This document shows positions 23,294-32,191 of a stretch of DNA of 36,343 nt, piece by piece (the stretch's first letter is position 1; every line of letters begins with the position of its first letter). The position numbers were made by a program, and so were the translations under genes. Source of the stretch: Allorhizocola rhizosphaerae (GTDB lineage: Bacteria > Actinomycetota > Actinomycetes > Mycobacteriales > Micromonosporaceae); contig NZ_QJUG01000073.1 in assembly GCF_003426775.1 (NCBI RefSeq), positions 1 through 36,343 on the forward strand, read 5' to 3'. The notes below the pieces were generated by a model. That model searched no databases. It saw nothing but the letters and a program-made list of their open reading frames with translations, and had not been told where the DNA came from.

Positions 23294-26200
23294 GAGGCAC
23301 CTCCGGTGCGGTAGATCTCGACCTCGGCGAACTGCATGTATCTCAGGGATGTGCCGACGACGCGCAGTTTGGAAGCCATGCGGGTGTCGAAGACGAACAC
23401 CTCTCCGGCGCCGTTGGCCGGCCTGGGATAGTTGTCGCGCTCGATGACCGCGAACCACTGATAGCCGTCCCAGACCTCGATGGTGAAGTTGGCCGGGAAG
23501 TTCTCCCCAACGTGCCCGGAATCGGTGCGCGGGAAGAGCACGACGCGGTTGACCTCCTGTCGCGGGAAGCTGAACTCGACCCACTCGGTGTGGTCCACAT
23601 CGAGCTGGGAGTACGAGCTGGCGCCCATCGGCCCGCGGACCCCGTCGTTGACGGCTCGCGGAGACCAGCCCCACTGCTCGGTCGTGGACGAGAACGCGGC
23701 CGGGCGGCAGCTGGCCAGGTTCGGCCCGAGCAGCTCCGTCGCGAGTGGAGTGACCGGTGCGAACAGCTCGACCTCGGCGAACTGCATCACGGTCAGCGAC
23801 GTTCCGGTGATGCGCAGCTTGCTGCCGCCCGTCACCGGAAACGAGAAGCTCTGCACCGCACCGGTCGTGGGCGTCGGATGGTTGGTCTTGGTCACCACCC
23901 GGGTCCATGCGCCGCCGTTCCACACGTCGACGGTGAAGTTCGCCGGGAAGCCGGCCCCGACGTTGCCCGTGTCGGTGCGCGGGTAGAGGTCCACGCGGGA
24001 GAAGGACTGGTGCGGGAAGGAGAACTCGACCGTCTCGGTGTGCGGCGTGTCCTGGGGAGCCGAACTCCAGCCCGCCGGACCACGCACGCCGTCGTTGATC
24101 GCGGGCAGCCTCCAGCCCCAGATCTCCGGGGCGCTCGACGATGCCGTGACCGTCATGCAGTTGGCGAGGTTGGGGCCGATCGTGTCGGCGAGCACCCCGA
24201 CGTAGGCTCGCACCTGGTCGATGTCGCCCTTGAACGGGCCCGCCGCCGCGCCGCCGAGCCGTTGACGGCCCAGAGCGAACACACCGCCGCCGTCAATCGC
24301 CGTCACGGAGGGGGAGGCCGATTGCGCCACCCCGTCGACGTGCAGGCGGGCCCGCTTGGCGACCGCGTCATAGGAGCCGACGAGGTGCACCCACTGGCCC
24401 GGCACGGCCTCCTGGTCGGACAGGACATCCACTATGGACGGTGCGGTGGCGCTGTCCACGCGGGCGAGGGAGAAGACCCATTTGTTGCCGGGCCCGCTGT
24501 AGCCGAGCATGAACGCCGCCGTGTTCGCGGCGTCCTGGCTGACCGCCGCCTGCCTGACCCCGTTGGCAGCGGATAGCTTGACCCACGCCTCGACTGTGAA
24601 GGACTGGTCGGTGTGCAGGACCGGTGACGTGGTCGCCATGTGCTGGTTGACGCCGTTGAGCCGCAGGCCTTGGCCACCACCGTGCCCTGCGTCGTTGACA
24701 ATCACGTCGCCGATGTTGGGGATGTTGTGGTAGTTCAGGTCGTGGAACAGGCCCGACACGTCGGTGTTGGGGTCGGGGCAGCACTCCAGATTCCACTTGC
24801 CGACCAGGCCGGTGCCCAACCGTCGCGGGTCTGCGAGCGCAGCGACCTCCTCGCCGAAGACGTGCCGGTTCCACACCTGCACCTCGGCCAGCGAGCCCGC
24901 GAACGACCTACCGATGACCAGTTTTGCCGTGGTGTCCCAGGTTATTGCGCCCGTTGCCGCGCCTTCTTCGCGGCCGTCCACATAGATGCGCAGGGTATCG
25001 GTCGCCGCATCGTATGCGCCCGCGATGTGGGTCCACACGTTGAGTTGTGGCGCGCTCAACGACTGCGCGGTCTTTACCGCCCCATCGTTGTTGGTGGTCA
25101 CGAAGGCCCATCGGTCGGTGGCGTTGTCGAAGCGGAGCTCGAACGCGGAGCGGTTGGTGTCGCGCTGCGTCGCGATGACCCGATCGGCGCCCTTCTGGCC
25201 GAGCCTCACCCATCCGCCGACGGTGAAACTCGCAGACGTGTCCATCAGGTCGTTTGTGTCGGCGTAATCGTCCGTCCCGTCAAGGGAAAGCGCGGTGCGC
25301 GGGATGTCGCCCTCGACCGTGTGGATCCGGCCGGTCGCGCCCAGCGTGCCGCCGTGCAGGTCCGCAGTCCGGCCCTGGCCCGTGTTGTCGCGCAGCGTGG
25401 TCGAGCCGGCCGCGTCGGCCATGTTCCAGCGGGCGAGCGCGGGCGGGGGTGCGACGACGGTGAACTGATAGACCTTCGTCGCCTCGTTGCCCGCCCGGTC
25501 AATCGCCGTCACGGTAAGGGTTTTCGCGCCACCGGAGTACGGCGTCCAGGTCACGGTCGGGTTGGCTCCGGAGACGGTGTTGGTCGCGCCGTTGAAGCCC
25601 CACCGGTAGGAGACGACGTCGTAGGAGCTGGAAAACGTGAACTGGCCGGGCACACCGATGCCGCCGCTGGTACCACCCTGGGGATAGACGGTCGAGATCA
25701 CCGTCGGCACCACCGGCTTGGTGACGTCCACCATGAACTCGCAGTTGCCCGGCATGTTGGTCACGGGCGATATGCCGTAGACGCCGGGGCGGCTCGGCGC
25801 GTCGTTGGACTGCGCGCGGAAGGTGTAGATCCCGCCGTCGGCCAAGGGCATCGTGGTGATCTGGCCGTGAGTGTTGTTCGGGATCAGGTCCTGCATGCCC
25901 CCGCCGACGTCCACAAAGGACCCCGCGGTGTTGCCCCAGCCCGTCTTCAGCGCGGCGTCGCCGCCCGAGGTGTAGCTGACCTGCCAGGTGCCCGTGTCGC
26001 CCCGCCAGCTCATCATGTCGGCCTTGCCGTCGCCGTTGTAGTCGCCCGCGAGGGGCACGTCGCTGCGGTTGACCGTCCGGTTCGCCAGCGCCGCACCGGT
26101 GTGCGCGACGTGGAAGGACTGGTTGGACGGCCGGTAGTAGGCCACGTCGTCCTTGCCGTCGCCGTTGAAGTCGGCGATCAGCGGCACATCGCCCCGCGCG

Positions 26201-28305
26201 CCGTGGGTTTTGAAGTTCACCGTCGAGCCGCCTGTGTAGGCCACGTACCACTCGCCGGTCCCCGGGCGCCAGATGACCGCGTCATCCTTGTTGTCGCCGT
26301 TGATGTCGCCGGCCAGCGGGACGTCGCCCGCCGTGCCCCAGGAGAACGCCGGCAGTGCCGAGCCATCGGTGTGGTAGATGTACCACTTGCCCTCGCTCGG
26401 GCGCCACACGGCGGTGTCGTCCTTGCCGTCGCCGTTGAAGTCGGCGGCCAGCGGGACATCCCCGGTGATGCCCCACTCGCGGAACAGGCCCGTCCCGCCG
26501 CCGGTGTAGGCGACGTACCACTTGGCCTCGCTCGGCCGCCACACCATCGCGTCGGCCTTGTTGTCGCCGTTGAAATCCCCGGTGACGGGAATGTCACCGT
26601 TGACCCCCCACTGCCGCACGGGCTGTGCCGCACCGTCGGTCAGCGACACGTGCCAGGTGCCGTCGGAGGGACGCCAAAAGGTCAGATCGTCCTTGCCGTC
26701 GGCGTTGAAATCGCCCCGCAGCGGGACATCCTTGTACTTCCAGCGGGCGTAGGCGAAGTGCAGCTGCATGGTGTCGCCGTCGCCATCGGTCGCGTGCGCG
26801 CGCAGCGTCGGCGTGAACGTGGCGATCGCGGGACGGTTGTCGCCGGCGACGCAGGGCTTGCCGTCGACGGTGAGGTTATTGGGCGTGGCGGGCCGGATGT
26901 TGACCGGCACCACCAGTTTCGCGGTGTGCGCGTCGTACTTCTTCCAGGCCTCGGGGTTGGGCTCGTCCACGGCGCGCAGACCGTAGGTTGCCCACGCCCC
27001 GCCGGTGTCGGCGAGCTGTTCCATTTCGGCCTGCAGCGTCGGGTGCGCGAATTCGCTGTACTTGCGCTGGGATTGGCACGACTCGGTCAGGTGCGACGCC
27101 GACGCGTGCAGCCAGTGAACGTGGTTGTTCGACCAGTCGGTGCCGGGGCCGAGCGTCGCGTTGATGCGCCGCAGCTCCGTCCAGTGGGCGGTGCACGACT
27201 TCGAGTGGAGCAGGTCGATGGAGAAGACCACGCCGGGCAGGACCTGCTTGCCGCTCAACTGCGAGGTGTCGAACTGGAACAGCGACCGGTATGTGTCGGT
27301 GAAGCCGGGAGCCTTGCCGACCTTGGCGCAGTTGGTCCCGGCGGGATGGCTTCCGGAGCAGTCGGTCCGGTCATAGCTCCAGTAGGACTGTGTCTGATGC
27401 GCAGCATTGATCATGGTCCAGGCGACGGTGCCGAGCGTCGGGTCGACGAAAACCGGGAACTCGACCGCCGAATCGTCCAAAAGCGACGATGGCGTAGACA
27501 GGGTCAGCGTGCCCTCCGCGACCGACACGTCGATGGGGGCGACCCGTGCGGCCTCGCCCGGCCGGGCCGCCGTGCTGCGCCGGGCCCGCATCCCGCGGGG
27601 ATTCGGCGTCGCGGAGTCCCAGGCCAGCGGCGCGGGCGCGACGAGGATGGGCTTACCGGACACATCGACAGCACGCAATCCCCCGTTGTCGTCCCGCTCC
27701 CAGCGCGCGCCGGTGGTGGCGAACCGCACGTCGCGCAGGGCCGGATTGCGTGCCGCGGTGGCATCCTTGACCACGAGCACCTCGGAGAAGCCGGTGTGCA
27801 GCGCGGTCAGCACGAGGTCGACGCCCGGCAGCACCTCGGGATAGGTGGCGGTGGCGCCGTTGACGATCGGGCGCGGCAGCGTGCCCGGCCACGCGATGCC
27901 GAACTCGCGTCCGCTCACCAGTGGGCCGGTCCCGCCGCCGGAGAAGGTCAGCGGCACGGCCACGGCGGCCGGCGACAGCGTGCCGTCGGGATTGGACAGC
28001 AGCGTGGCGTCGAGCGCGGACCAGGTACCGTCCCGTTTGCGGGCCCGTTGGGGATGGGCGGCCAGCTCGAGGACGCGCGTCCCATCCGGATTGATAAATT
28101 CTTGATTTTTCTCGGTACGGTGTGCGAGCACCTCGACCCGGGACGAGCACCGCCGGGCCATCTCGGCCGCCGACCTCACATCGGCCGCCTCACCGGCGCA
28201 GGCGACCGGTCCCGGGGCCGCGCCCGCAGGCGAGCCGGATAACGGCACCCCCGCACCGATCAGGACGGCGAGTGCGATTGCGCAGAGCCAACGACGCGGC
28301 GACAT
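23290..28305 (-). CDS. Secreted multidomain protein with integrin-like repeats, LamG and discoidin domains
   Basis: About 1671 residues. A signal peptide (MSPRRWLCAIALAVLIGAGV) starts it, very like that of the RHS partner. An N-terminal region typical of actinobacterial RHS-associated proteins (NPDGTRVLEL, DGTWSALD) follows, then a beta-rich domain. Six FG-GAP-like repeats with calcium-loop words such as GDFNGDGKDD run about 525-790. An Ig-like segment comes next, then two LamG sandwich domains (about 958-1155 and 1168-1370) and two F5/8-type C domains (about 1378-1517 and 1525-1668). It probably binds glycans or wall polymers outside the cell. The ATG at 28305 follows GGGAGGA and overlaps nothing upstream. 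It is the first gene of the operon with the RHS protein. Confidence 0.88.
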   Translation of the reverse strand: MSPRRWLCAIALAVLIGAGVPLSGSPAGAAPGPVACAGEAADVRSAAEMARRCSSRVEVLAHRTEKNQEFINPDGTRVLELAAHPQRARKRDGTWSALDATLLSNPDGTLSPAAVAVPLTFSGGGTGPLVSGREFGIAWPGTLPRPIVNGATATYPEVLPGVDLVLTALHTGFSEVLVVKDATAARNPALRDVRFATTGARWERDDNGGLRAVDVSGKPILVAPAPLAWDSATPNPRGMRARRSTAARPGEAARVAPIDVSVAEGTLTLSTPSSLLDDSAVEFPVFVDPTLGTVAWTMINAAHQTQSYWSYDRTDCSGSHPAGTNCAKVGKAPGFTDTYRSLFQFDTSQLSGKQVLPGVVFSIDLLHSKSCTAHWTELRRINATLGPGTDWSNNHVHWLHASASHLTESCQSQRKYSEFAHPTLQAEMEQLADTGGAWATYGLRAVDEPNPEAWKKYDAHTAKLVVPVNIRPATPNNLTVDGKPCVAGDNRPAIATFTPTLRAHATDGDGDTMQLHFAYARWKYKDVPLRGDFNADGKDDLTFWRPSDGTWHVSLTDGAAQPVRQWGVNGDIPVTGDFNGDNKADAMVWRPSEAKWYVAYTGGGTGLFREWGITGDVPLAADFNGDGKDDTAVWRPSEGKWYIYHTDGSALPAFSWGTAGDVPLAGDINGDNKDDAVIWRPGTGEWYVAYTGGSTVNFKTHGARGDVPLIADFNGDGKDDVAYYRPSNQSFHVAHTGAALANRTVNRSDVPLAGDYNGDGKADMMSWRGDTGTWQVSYTSGGDAALKTGWGNTAGSFVDVGGGMQDLIPNNTHGQITTMPLADGGIYTFRAQSNDAPSRPGVYGISPVTNMPGNCEFMVDVTKPVVPTVISTVYPQGGTSGGIGVPGQFTFSSSYDVVSYRWGFNGATNTVSGANPTVTWTPYSGGAKTLTVTAIDRAGNEATKVYQFTVVAPPPALARWNMADAAGSTTLRDNTGQGRTADLHGGTLGATGRIHTVEGDIPRTALSLDGTDDYADTNDLMDTSASFTVGGWVRLGQKGADRVIATQRDTNRSAFELRFDNATDRWAFVTTNNDGAVKTAQSLSAPQLNVWTHIAGAYDAATDTLRIYVDGREEGAATGAITWDTTAKLVIGRSFAGSLAEVQVWNRHVFGEEVAALADPRRLGTGLVGKWNLECCPDPNTDVSGLFHDLNYHNIPNIGDVIVNDAGHGGGQGLRLNGVNQHMATTSPVLHTDQSFTVEAWVKLSAANGVRQAAVSQDAANTAAFMLGYSGPGNKWVFSLARVDSATAPSIVDVLSDQEAVPGQWVHLVGSYDAVAKRARLHVDGVAQSASPSVTAIDGGGVFALGRQRLGGAAAGPFKGDIDQVRAYVGVLADTIGPNLANCMTVTASSSAPEIWGWRLPAINDGVRGPAGWSSAPQDTPHTETVEFSFPHQSFSRVDLYPRTDTGNVGAGFPANFTVDVWNGGAWTRVVTKTNHPTPTTGAVQSFSFPVTGGSKLRITGTSLTVMQFAEVELFAPVTPLATELLGPNLASCRPAAFSSTTEQWGWSPRAVNDGVRGPMGASSYSQLDVDHTEWVEFSFPRQEVNRVVLFPRTDSGHVGENFPANFTIEVWDGYQWFAVIERDNYPRPANGAGEVFVFDTRMASKLRVVGTSLRYMQFAEVEIYRTGGAS
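25925..26730 (-). repeat. Six tandem 135-bp coding repeats (integrin-like)
   Basis: Six units of about 45 codons encode the pattern D(V/I)P...(G/A)D(F/I/Y)N(G/A)D.K.D....(W/Y)R....W/F.V. The DxNxDGxxD-type loop is a calcium site of FG-GAP repeats. The last unit is a little longer. Six blades suit a beta-propeller, which usually has six or seven. Confidence 0.8.
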
Positions 28306-28518
28306 TTGCGGGTCCTCCCGAGGATTGCCGAGGAGATCGATCGGCATAGACCTACCAGGAGCTGCTGCCAATCCGCTTTCAGAACGCTGTCAACGCTTTC
28401 CCACAGGGACGACGGCGCGTCCGCTTAGTCGACCATACAAATCGGTAGATGTAGCGATATTGTGCGCTGTGAACCCACCTTTACTTGACGTTGACTCGCG
28501 CTTCCTACGGTGGGCCAC
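28306..28518. promoter_or_regulatory. Divergent promoter region between the RHS operon and the ESX-type locus
   Basis: On plus, TTGACG (28485-28490) and TACGGT (28506-28511) are 15 bp apart and the ATG lies 7 bp after the latter, suggesting a leaderless EspG-like transcript. On minus, TTGACA (complement of 28387-28392) is the best -35, but no good -10 follows at 17 bp. GAAAGCG occurs twice nearby on the minus strand and could be an operator. Confidence 0.4.
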
Positions 28519-29343
28519 ATGGGAAGCGCTATCGGCGAGTCGTCATTGGTGCTCAGCGTCGAGCAGCTCGTGGTGCTGGGCGGGTTTCTCGGCGAGCCGG
28601 TGCCGGGGTATGTCACCAGCGCGCTGGAGGAGCTGACCCGCGCGCGGCGCGAGGCGACGCTGACGATGGCGCGACAGTCGTTAGTGGAGCGTGGGATTCT
28701 CATCCCGGGCGAGCCGTTTCGCATCCCCGTCACGGCCGCGCGCCTGCTGGAAATCGCGTGCCGCCCGGCGATATCCGTGATGATCCACCGCGGCAAGGGT
28801 CCACATTGGTCTTCGCGCACGGTGCGCATCGCCGGGGTACCGGACGCGTCCGTCGAGTTGTTGTCCGACGGTGACGCGTTCCGGCTGACCCCGCTGCACA
28901 CCGAACGGCTGCCGGAGCGGATCGCGATGCGGTGCAGGCTCGCCGCGACGCCCGCGCCCGCCGGAGCCGGGGTGACGCTCCCGTTGAACGTGCTGCGGGA
29001 AGCCGCCGCGACCGGTGTCCCCGACGCGGCCATCGCGCTGCTCAAAGACGGCGGGGCGCCGGAGGCCACCGCGGAATCGGCGGGAGCGGCACTGGCCGCC
29101 GGAGAACGGTTCGCCGTGAGCATCGTGATGCGCGCGGGCGCCGGTCAACGCACCGGATTCGAGATCGCCTGGGCGGTCGCGCCCGATGGCTATTGGCTGC
29201 TGCCACCCGCGGCCACGCCCATGGGCGGTGGCGGCGGCAATGGAAACGGCGACGACGCGGACGATCTCACCGCCAAACTCGTGCCAGCCGGGGGCGACGA
29301 CGTGCTCGACGCCCTGACCAAATCACTTCATATCGATTCCTAG
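28519..29343 (+). CDS. EspG-like ESX secretion-associated protein (tentative)
   Basis: A 274-residue soluble alpha/beta protein. The start (LVLSVEQLVVLGGFL), the A-R-x-SLVERGIL helix and the C-terminal TGFEIAWAVAPDGYWLL strand recall the EspG family, chaperones that hold type VII substrates in the cytosol. The likeness is partial, and a long Gly/Asn/Asp linker near the end is unusual. Position supports it: a WXG100 gene follows 8 bp later, its AGGAGG overlapping this stop. Codon 55 is TTA (28681-28683). Start: ATG 28519, with TACGGT placed for a leaderless mRNA; GTG 28510 is an alternative. Identity is uncertain. Confidence 0.5.
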   Translation: MGSAIGESSLVLSVEQLVVLGGFLGEPVPGYVTSALEELTRARREATLTMARQSLVERGILIPGEPFRIPVTAARLLEIACRPAISVMIHRGKGPHWSSRTVRIAGVPDASVELLSDGDAFRLTPLHTERLPERIAMRCRLAATPAPAGAGVTLPLNVLREAAATGVPDAAIALLKDGGAPEATAESAGAALAAGERFAVSIVMRAGAGQRTGFEIAWAVAPDGYWLLPPAATPMGGGGGNGNGDDADDLTAKLVPAGGDDVLDALTKSLHIDS

Positions 29344-29351
29344 GAGGAACC

Positions 29352-29615
29352 GTGCCCACCATCGGCGGAGAACTCGACCAGCTGGCCGCGCTGAAGGCCA
29401 CCTTCGACCGGCAGTCGGGAATGGTCGCTGACGTGCTCAGCACCATTCGCGGCCAGCTCGGCAACACCTACTGGGAGGGCCCGGCCGCAGCACGCTTCCG
29501 CGAGGCGTGGCAGAGCGACTTCGAGCCGATGCTGCAACGGTTGCAGCAGCAGATGGGCGAGGCCGCCACCGAGATCTCGCGCCGCCGCGACGCCCTGATG
29601 AAGGCCGGCTCCTAA
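29352..29615 (+). CDS. WXG100-family (ESAT-6-like) secreted protein
   Basis: An 87-residue helical hairpin protein with the hallmark turn YWEGPAAARFREAW (W-E-G) at mid-length. The first helix contains LDQLAALKATFDRQS and the second ends in ISRRRDALMKAGS. WXG100 proteins leave the cell through the type VII (ESX) system as dimers and carry larger partners. The GTG start has a consensus AGGAGG 4 bp upstream (29342-29347). The C-terminal tail is too short to show a clear YxxxD/E export signal. The gene lies between the EspG-like protein and a WXG-like partner, 3 bp apart. Confidence 0.9.
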   Translation: MPTIGGELDQLAALKATFDRQSGMVADVLSTIRGQLGNTYWEGPAAARFREAWQSDFEPMLQRLQQQMGEAATEISRRRDALMKAGS

Positions 29616-29618
29616 GCC

Positions 29619-29918
29619 ATGCCAGCCGATCCGGCACGGCTCGAAGAGCTCGCCCGGGTGCTGCTCAACCGGGCCGACGACCTCTACTACCTGGGCCAAG
29701 AGCTGGTGCGCCACGGGGACAGGGCCAAGTGGCGCTGCGCCAAGGCCACCCGGTTCCGCCAGTCGCTGCGCGGCCGGCGCGCCGAGGCCATGCGGCTGGC
29801 CGTCCAACTGCGTGACCTCGGCCGCTGGCTGCGTGCCCAAAGCCAGCAGGCCGCGGCCGCGTCCACACCCGACGGCGCCGCTCCCGCACCGGCGCCGATG
29901 CCGAGGAAGTCCACCTGA
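29619..29918 (+). CDS. WXG-like small helical protein with WRC turn
   Basis: A 99-residue helical protein starting LEELARVLLNRADDLYYLGQ. At mid-length it has KWRCAKATRFRQSL, which aligns with YWEGPAAARFREAW of the preceding WXG100 protein: Trp, two variable residues, then ARFR versus TRFR. The Gly of the turn is Cys here. The tail is Ala/Pro-rich and probably disordered. It is most simply the second subunit of a WXG heterodimer, as with EsxA/EsxB. The gene lies 3 bp after the WXG100 stop and 2 bp before the large effector gene. Confidence 0.6.
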   Translation: MPADPARLEELARVLLNRADDLYYLGQELVRHGDRAKWRCAKATRFRQSLRGRRAEAMRLAVQLRDLGRWLRAQSQQAAAASTPDGAAPAPAPMPRKST

Positions 29919-29920
29919 TC

Positions 29921-31636
29921 ATGGCCGAACGCATCGTCATCGACACCGACGACCTTCGCGAGGTGTCTCGCGTGCTGCAGGGCGCGCTCCAACGGCTCGG
30001 CGACATCCGGCTCGATCTGGCCCGTGCCGCCGTGGAGCTGCAACGCGACGCGGGCGCGCACACCGGGTACCAACAGGTGATGGCCGGGCTGGAAAGCCTT
30101 GGCGCACAGCTGACCGCCGACCATGACACCCTCGCCCATGAGGTGCTTGCGTTGGAGGCGGAGGAGGGACTGCCGCCGGCCAACGCGCCCAAGCAGACCG
30201 AGCCCGCGCCGCAGCAGCCGCACGGCGACAAGCAAATCCCGGTCTGGATCCTGCGCCTGGTCAACATGGTGCGCCCCGCGCCCGAGCCATGGGACAAGCC
30301 GTGGGTCAACGCCGACGGCAGCATGCCCGCACAGCCCAGCGCCGCTGCGAGGGCCGGTTTCGGTGTCTCGTGGGAGGAACGCGGCAGGTTCGACAGCGGC
30401 ATCGTCTCTGGTTCGGGAGTCGCGAGCGCCTCGGCGGGCGGCTGGGCGTACGGCGAAGCCGACCACCGCGTCGACGAGAAGGGCAACCACCATGTGTCCG
30501 CGAAGGCGGGTGTCGGCGGCGAAGTCACCGCACACGCCGAGGGCCGCATCGACGCCGGGCCCGTGCACGCGCAGGGTCAGGCCGATGCGGCGCTGCGCGC
30601 CAAGGCCGAGGCCGAAGCGGCCGCCTCGATCGGGCCCGACGGTGCATCGGCCAGCGCCAAGGCTTCCGCTGAGGCGACCGCGAGCGCGAGCGCCTCCGGA
30701 GAGGTGGGAGTGGACGGTGTCGGCGAGGCCAAGGGTCACGCCGAAGCGGAAGCGGGCGCCAAAGCCGATGCCGCCGGGGCCGTCTCGGTCGGCAAGGACG
30801 GCGTCTCGGCCAGCGGCGGCGTCGGTGCGGAAGCGGGCGCGGAGGCCGGAGCCGGTGTGTCCGTGGGCGGCAGTGCGGCCGCCGTCGGCACCGGCGTGGA
30901 AGTCAAGGCCGGTGTCGGCGTCGAGGTACGCGGCGGTGGCTCGCTAGGGTGGGAGAAGGTTGGCTTCGAGCTGGATCTGGGAATCGCGCTCGGCGTCGGA
31001 GCCGGGTTTTCGCTGGACTTTTCCATCTCGCCCAAGGAAATCTTCGAAGCCTTCAAGGACCCGATCGGGACGGTCGAGGGCCTGGCCAGTGGCGCCGCCG
31101 ACATCGTGGGAGACGCGGCCTCCAGCGTGGCCGACGCTGTCTCCGACTTCTTCGACCCGGCGGTCGCCGACAAGCTCGAGGACGCGTCGGCTGAGGACGG
31201 TGCCGTGGGCGACCTGGCCGCAGCGGCTGCACAGCACGCCGCAGACGCTGTCGGCGCCGCGGAGCAACAGGCCGGTGCCGGCGGCCTGGCGGACGCGGCC
31301 GCCGAAGCGCGCGATGCCGCACAGCAAGCCGCAGAGGCGGCGAGCACGACAGCACAGCAAGCCGCAGAGGCCGCGGGCGACACGGCAGTCCACCAAACGG
31401 CCGCCATGGCGGGCGATCCGGTCGGCGCAGTTGCGGATATGCACGAGGCGGCGCAAACGGGCGGTGGTGCCGCGTCGAAGGGCGGGGGCGCGCCTTCGTG
31501 GGAAGGACTGTCCACTTTGCTGCAGGAGGCGCTCCTGCAGGGTACCCAGCAAATTTTGGAAAACGTCCGAGAAGTGGCGCGCGAAGTCGCCGCGATGCGC
31601 GCCCAGGCAGGCGCCGCACGTTTCCTTCTCCCCTAG
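29921..31636 (+). CDS. Large Ala/Gly-rich putative type VII secretion effector
   Basis: A 571-residue protein with an N-terminal helical hairpin of about 85 residues (VIDTDDLREVSRVLQGALQ) that resembles an ESX export domain without the W. A Pro-rich linker and a conserved-looking block (PEPWDKPWVNADGSMP) follow. The middle, about 145-345, is made of Ala/Gly/Glu-rich repeats alternating AEA.A.A with SVG.DG.SA words, likely an elongated beta/coil stalk. A hydrophobic patch (LDLGIALGVGAGFSLDFS) and an Ala-rich helical C-terminus with AQQAAEAAS repeats close it. No catalytic motif is seen. Gene order with WXG partners 2 bp upstream suggests it is the cargo. A pore-forming, adhesive or structural role cannot be told apart. 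Confidence 0.6.
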   Translation: MAERIVIDTDDLREVSRVLQGALQRLGDIRLDLARAAVELQRDAGAHTGYQQVMAGLESLGAQLTADHDTLAHEVLALEAEEGLPPANAPKQTEPAPQQPHGDKQIPVWILRLVNMVRPAPEPWDKPWVNADGSMPAQPSAAARAGFGVSWEERGRFDSGIVSGSGVASASAGGWAYGEADHRVDEKGNHHVSAKAGVGGEVTAHAEGRIDAGPVHAQGQADAALRAKAEAEAAASIGPDGASASAKASAEATASASASGEVGVDGVGEAKGHAEAEAGAKADAAGAVSVGKDGVSASGGVGAEAGAEAGAGVSVGGSAAAVGTGVEVKAGVGVEVRGGGSLGWEKVGFELDLGIALGVGAGFSLDFSISPKEIFEAFKDPIGTVEGLASGAADIVGDAASSVADAVSDFFDPAVADKLEDASAEDGAVGDLAAAAAQHAADAVGAAEQQAGAGGLADAAAEARDAAQQAAEAASTTAQQAAEAAGDTAVHQTAAMAGDPVGAVADMHEAAQTGGGAASKGGGAPSWEGLSTLLQEALLQGTQQILENVREVAREVAAMRAQAGAARFLLP

Positions 31637-31654
31637 TGTGACCGGAGTCCGAGC

Positions 31655-32125
31655 ATGCAACTGACCTATCCTGGCCCGCTGTCTCCCACGCCGCCCGCGT
31701 TCCGGCTCAGCCTTCCCGCGGGGTGGGAGGAGCGTCCACATGCGACAGCCGCAGCATTCGCGGTCGACAGCCGCTCGCCGGCGGGGTTCACCGTCAACCT
31801 GATCGTGCTCCTGACCCGCGTGTTGACCGATGACACGCTGGACCAACTGATCGACCAGCTGCAAGCGGCACCCGCCGCCGGCGTGATGCAGCCAAGGTTG
31901 GAGGGTCGGCAGCGGAGCACGATAGACGGGCATGATGCCGTATTGTCCGCGCTCACGCTGACCGCGCCGAGCCTGCCTTTCCCGTTGTTCCAAGCACAGG
32001 CGGCGCTTTTGATCGGCGGGCAGACACAGCATCTGGTGCACTGCTATGCCACCTGCCCGGCCGCGGTCGCCGAACAATACGGCACGGCTTTCCGGGCAAT
32101 CTTCGAAACCCTGCGCTTTGACTGA
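31655..32125 (+). CDS. LpqN/DcrB-like small protein of the ESX-type locus
   Basis: A 156-residue alpha/beta protein. FRLSLPAGWEE, VDSRSPAGFTVNLIVL and the TLDQLIDQLQ helix, then a final FRAIFETLRF, fit the Mog1/PsbP-like fold shared by LpqN/LpqT lipoproteins and DcrB. Neither a signal peptide nor a lipobox is present, so it is probably cytosolic, perhaps a chaperone or immunity-type partner for the preceding effector. The ATG follows a GGAG, 19 bp after the effector stop, so it likely belongs to the same operon. Relatives lie often next to WXG100 genes in actinomycetes. Assignment is by pattern only. Confidence 0.55.
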   Translation: MQLTYPGPLSPTPPAFRLSLPAGWEERPHATAAAFAVDSRSPAGFTVNLIVLLTRVLTDDTLDQLIDQLQAAPAAGVMQPRLEGRQRSTIDGHDAVLSALTLTAPSLPFPLFQAQAALLIGGQTQHLVHCYATCPAAVAEQYGTAFRAIFETLRFD

Positions 32126-32130
32126 GAGAG

Positions 32131-32162
32131 CGCGCGGCCACCGCGCGACAACGGTGGTTGTC
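32131..32162. terminator. Tandem hairpins between convergent genes
   Basis: CGCGCGG-CCA-CCGCGCG (32131-32147) is followed by GACAAC-GGTG-GTTGTC (32147-32162). They fill half of the 66-bp gap between the LpqN-like stop and the end of the convergent secreted-protein gene. They can terminate both. Confidence 0.6.
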
Positions 32163-32191
32163 ATGCGATGGCCGCAGGGATGGGTGCGGGA

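Noticed and set aside
23294-23923. Upstream extension of the RHS frame by 210 codons
   Set aside because: It lies inside the end of the LamG/discoidin gene, is Arg-rich and featureless, while MSPRKW at 23293 begins a clear signal peptide and overlaps the upstream stop by ATGA.
24640-28242. A 1200-codon open frame on the plus strand opposite the LamG/discoidin gene
   Set aside because: It is antisense to a gene with clear domains. Its protein is rich in Arg, Gly, Val and His, as expected from reversed GC-rich codons, and has no recognisable motif. The long plus frames at 5249-7045, 18416-19909 and 21479-23314 are the same kind of shadow.
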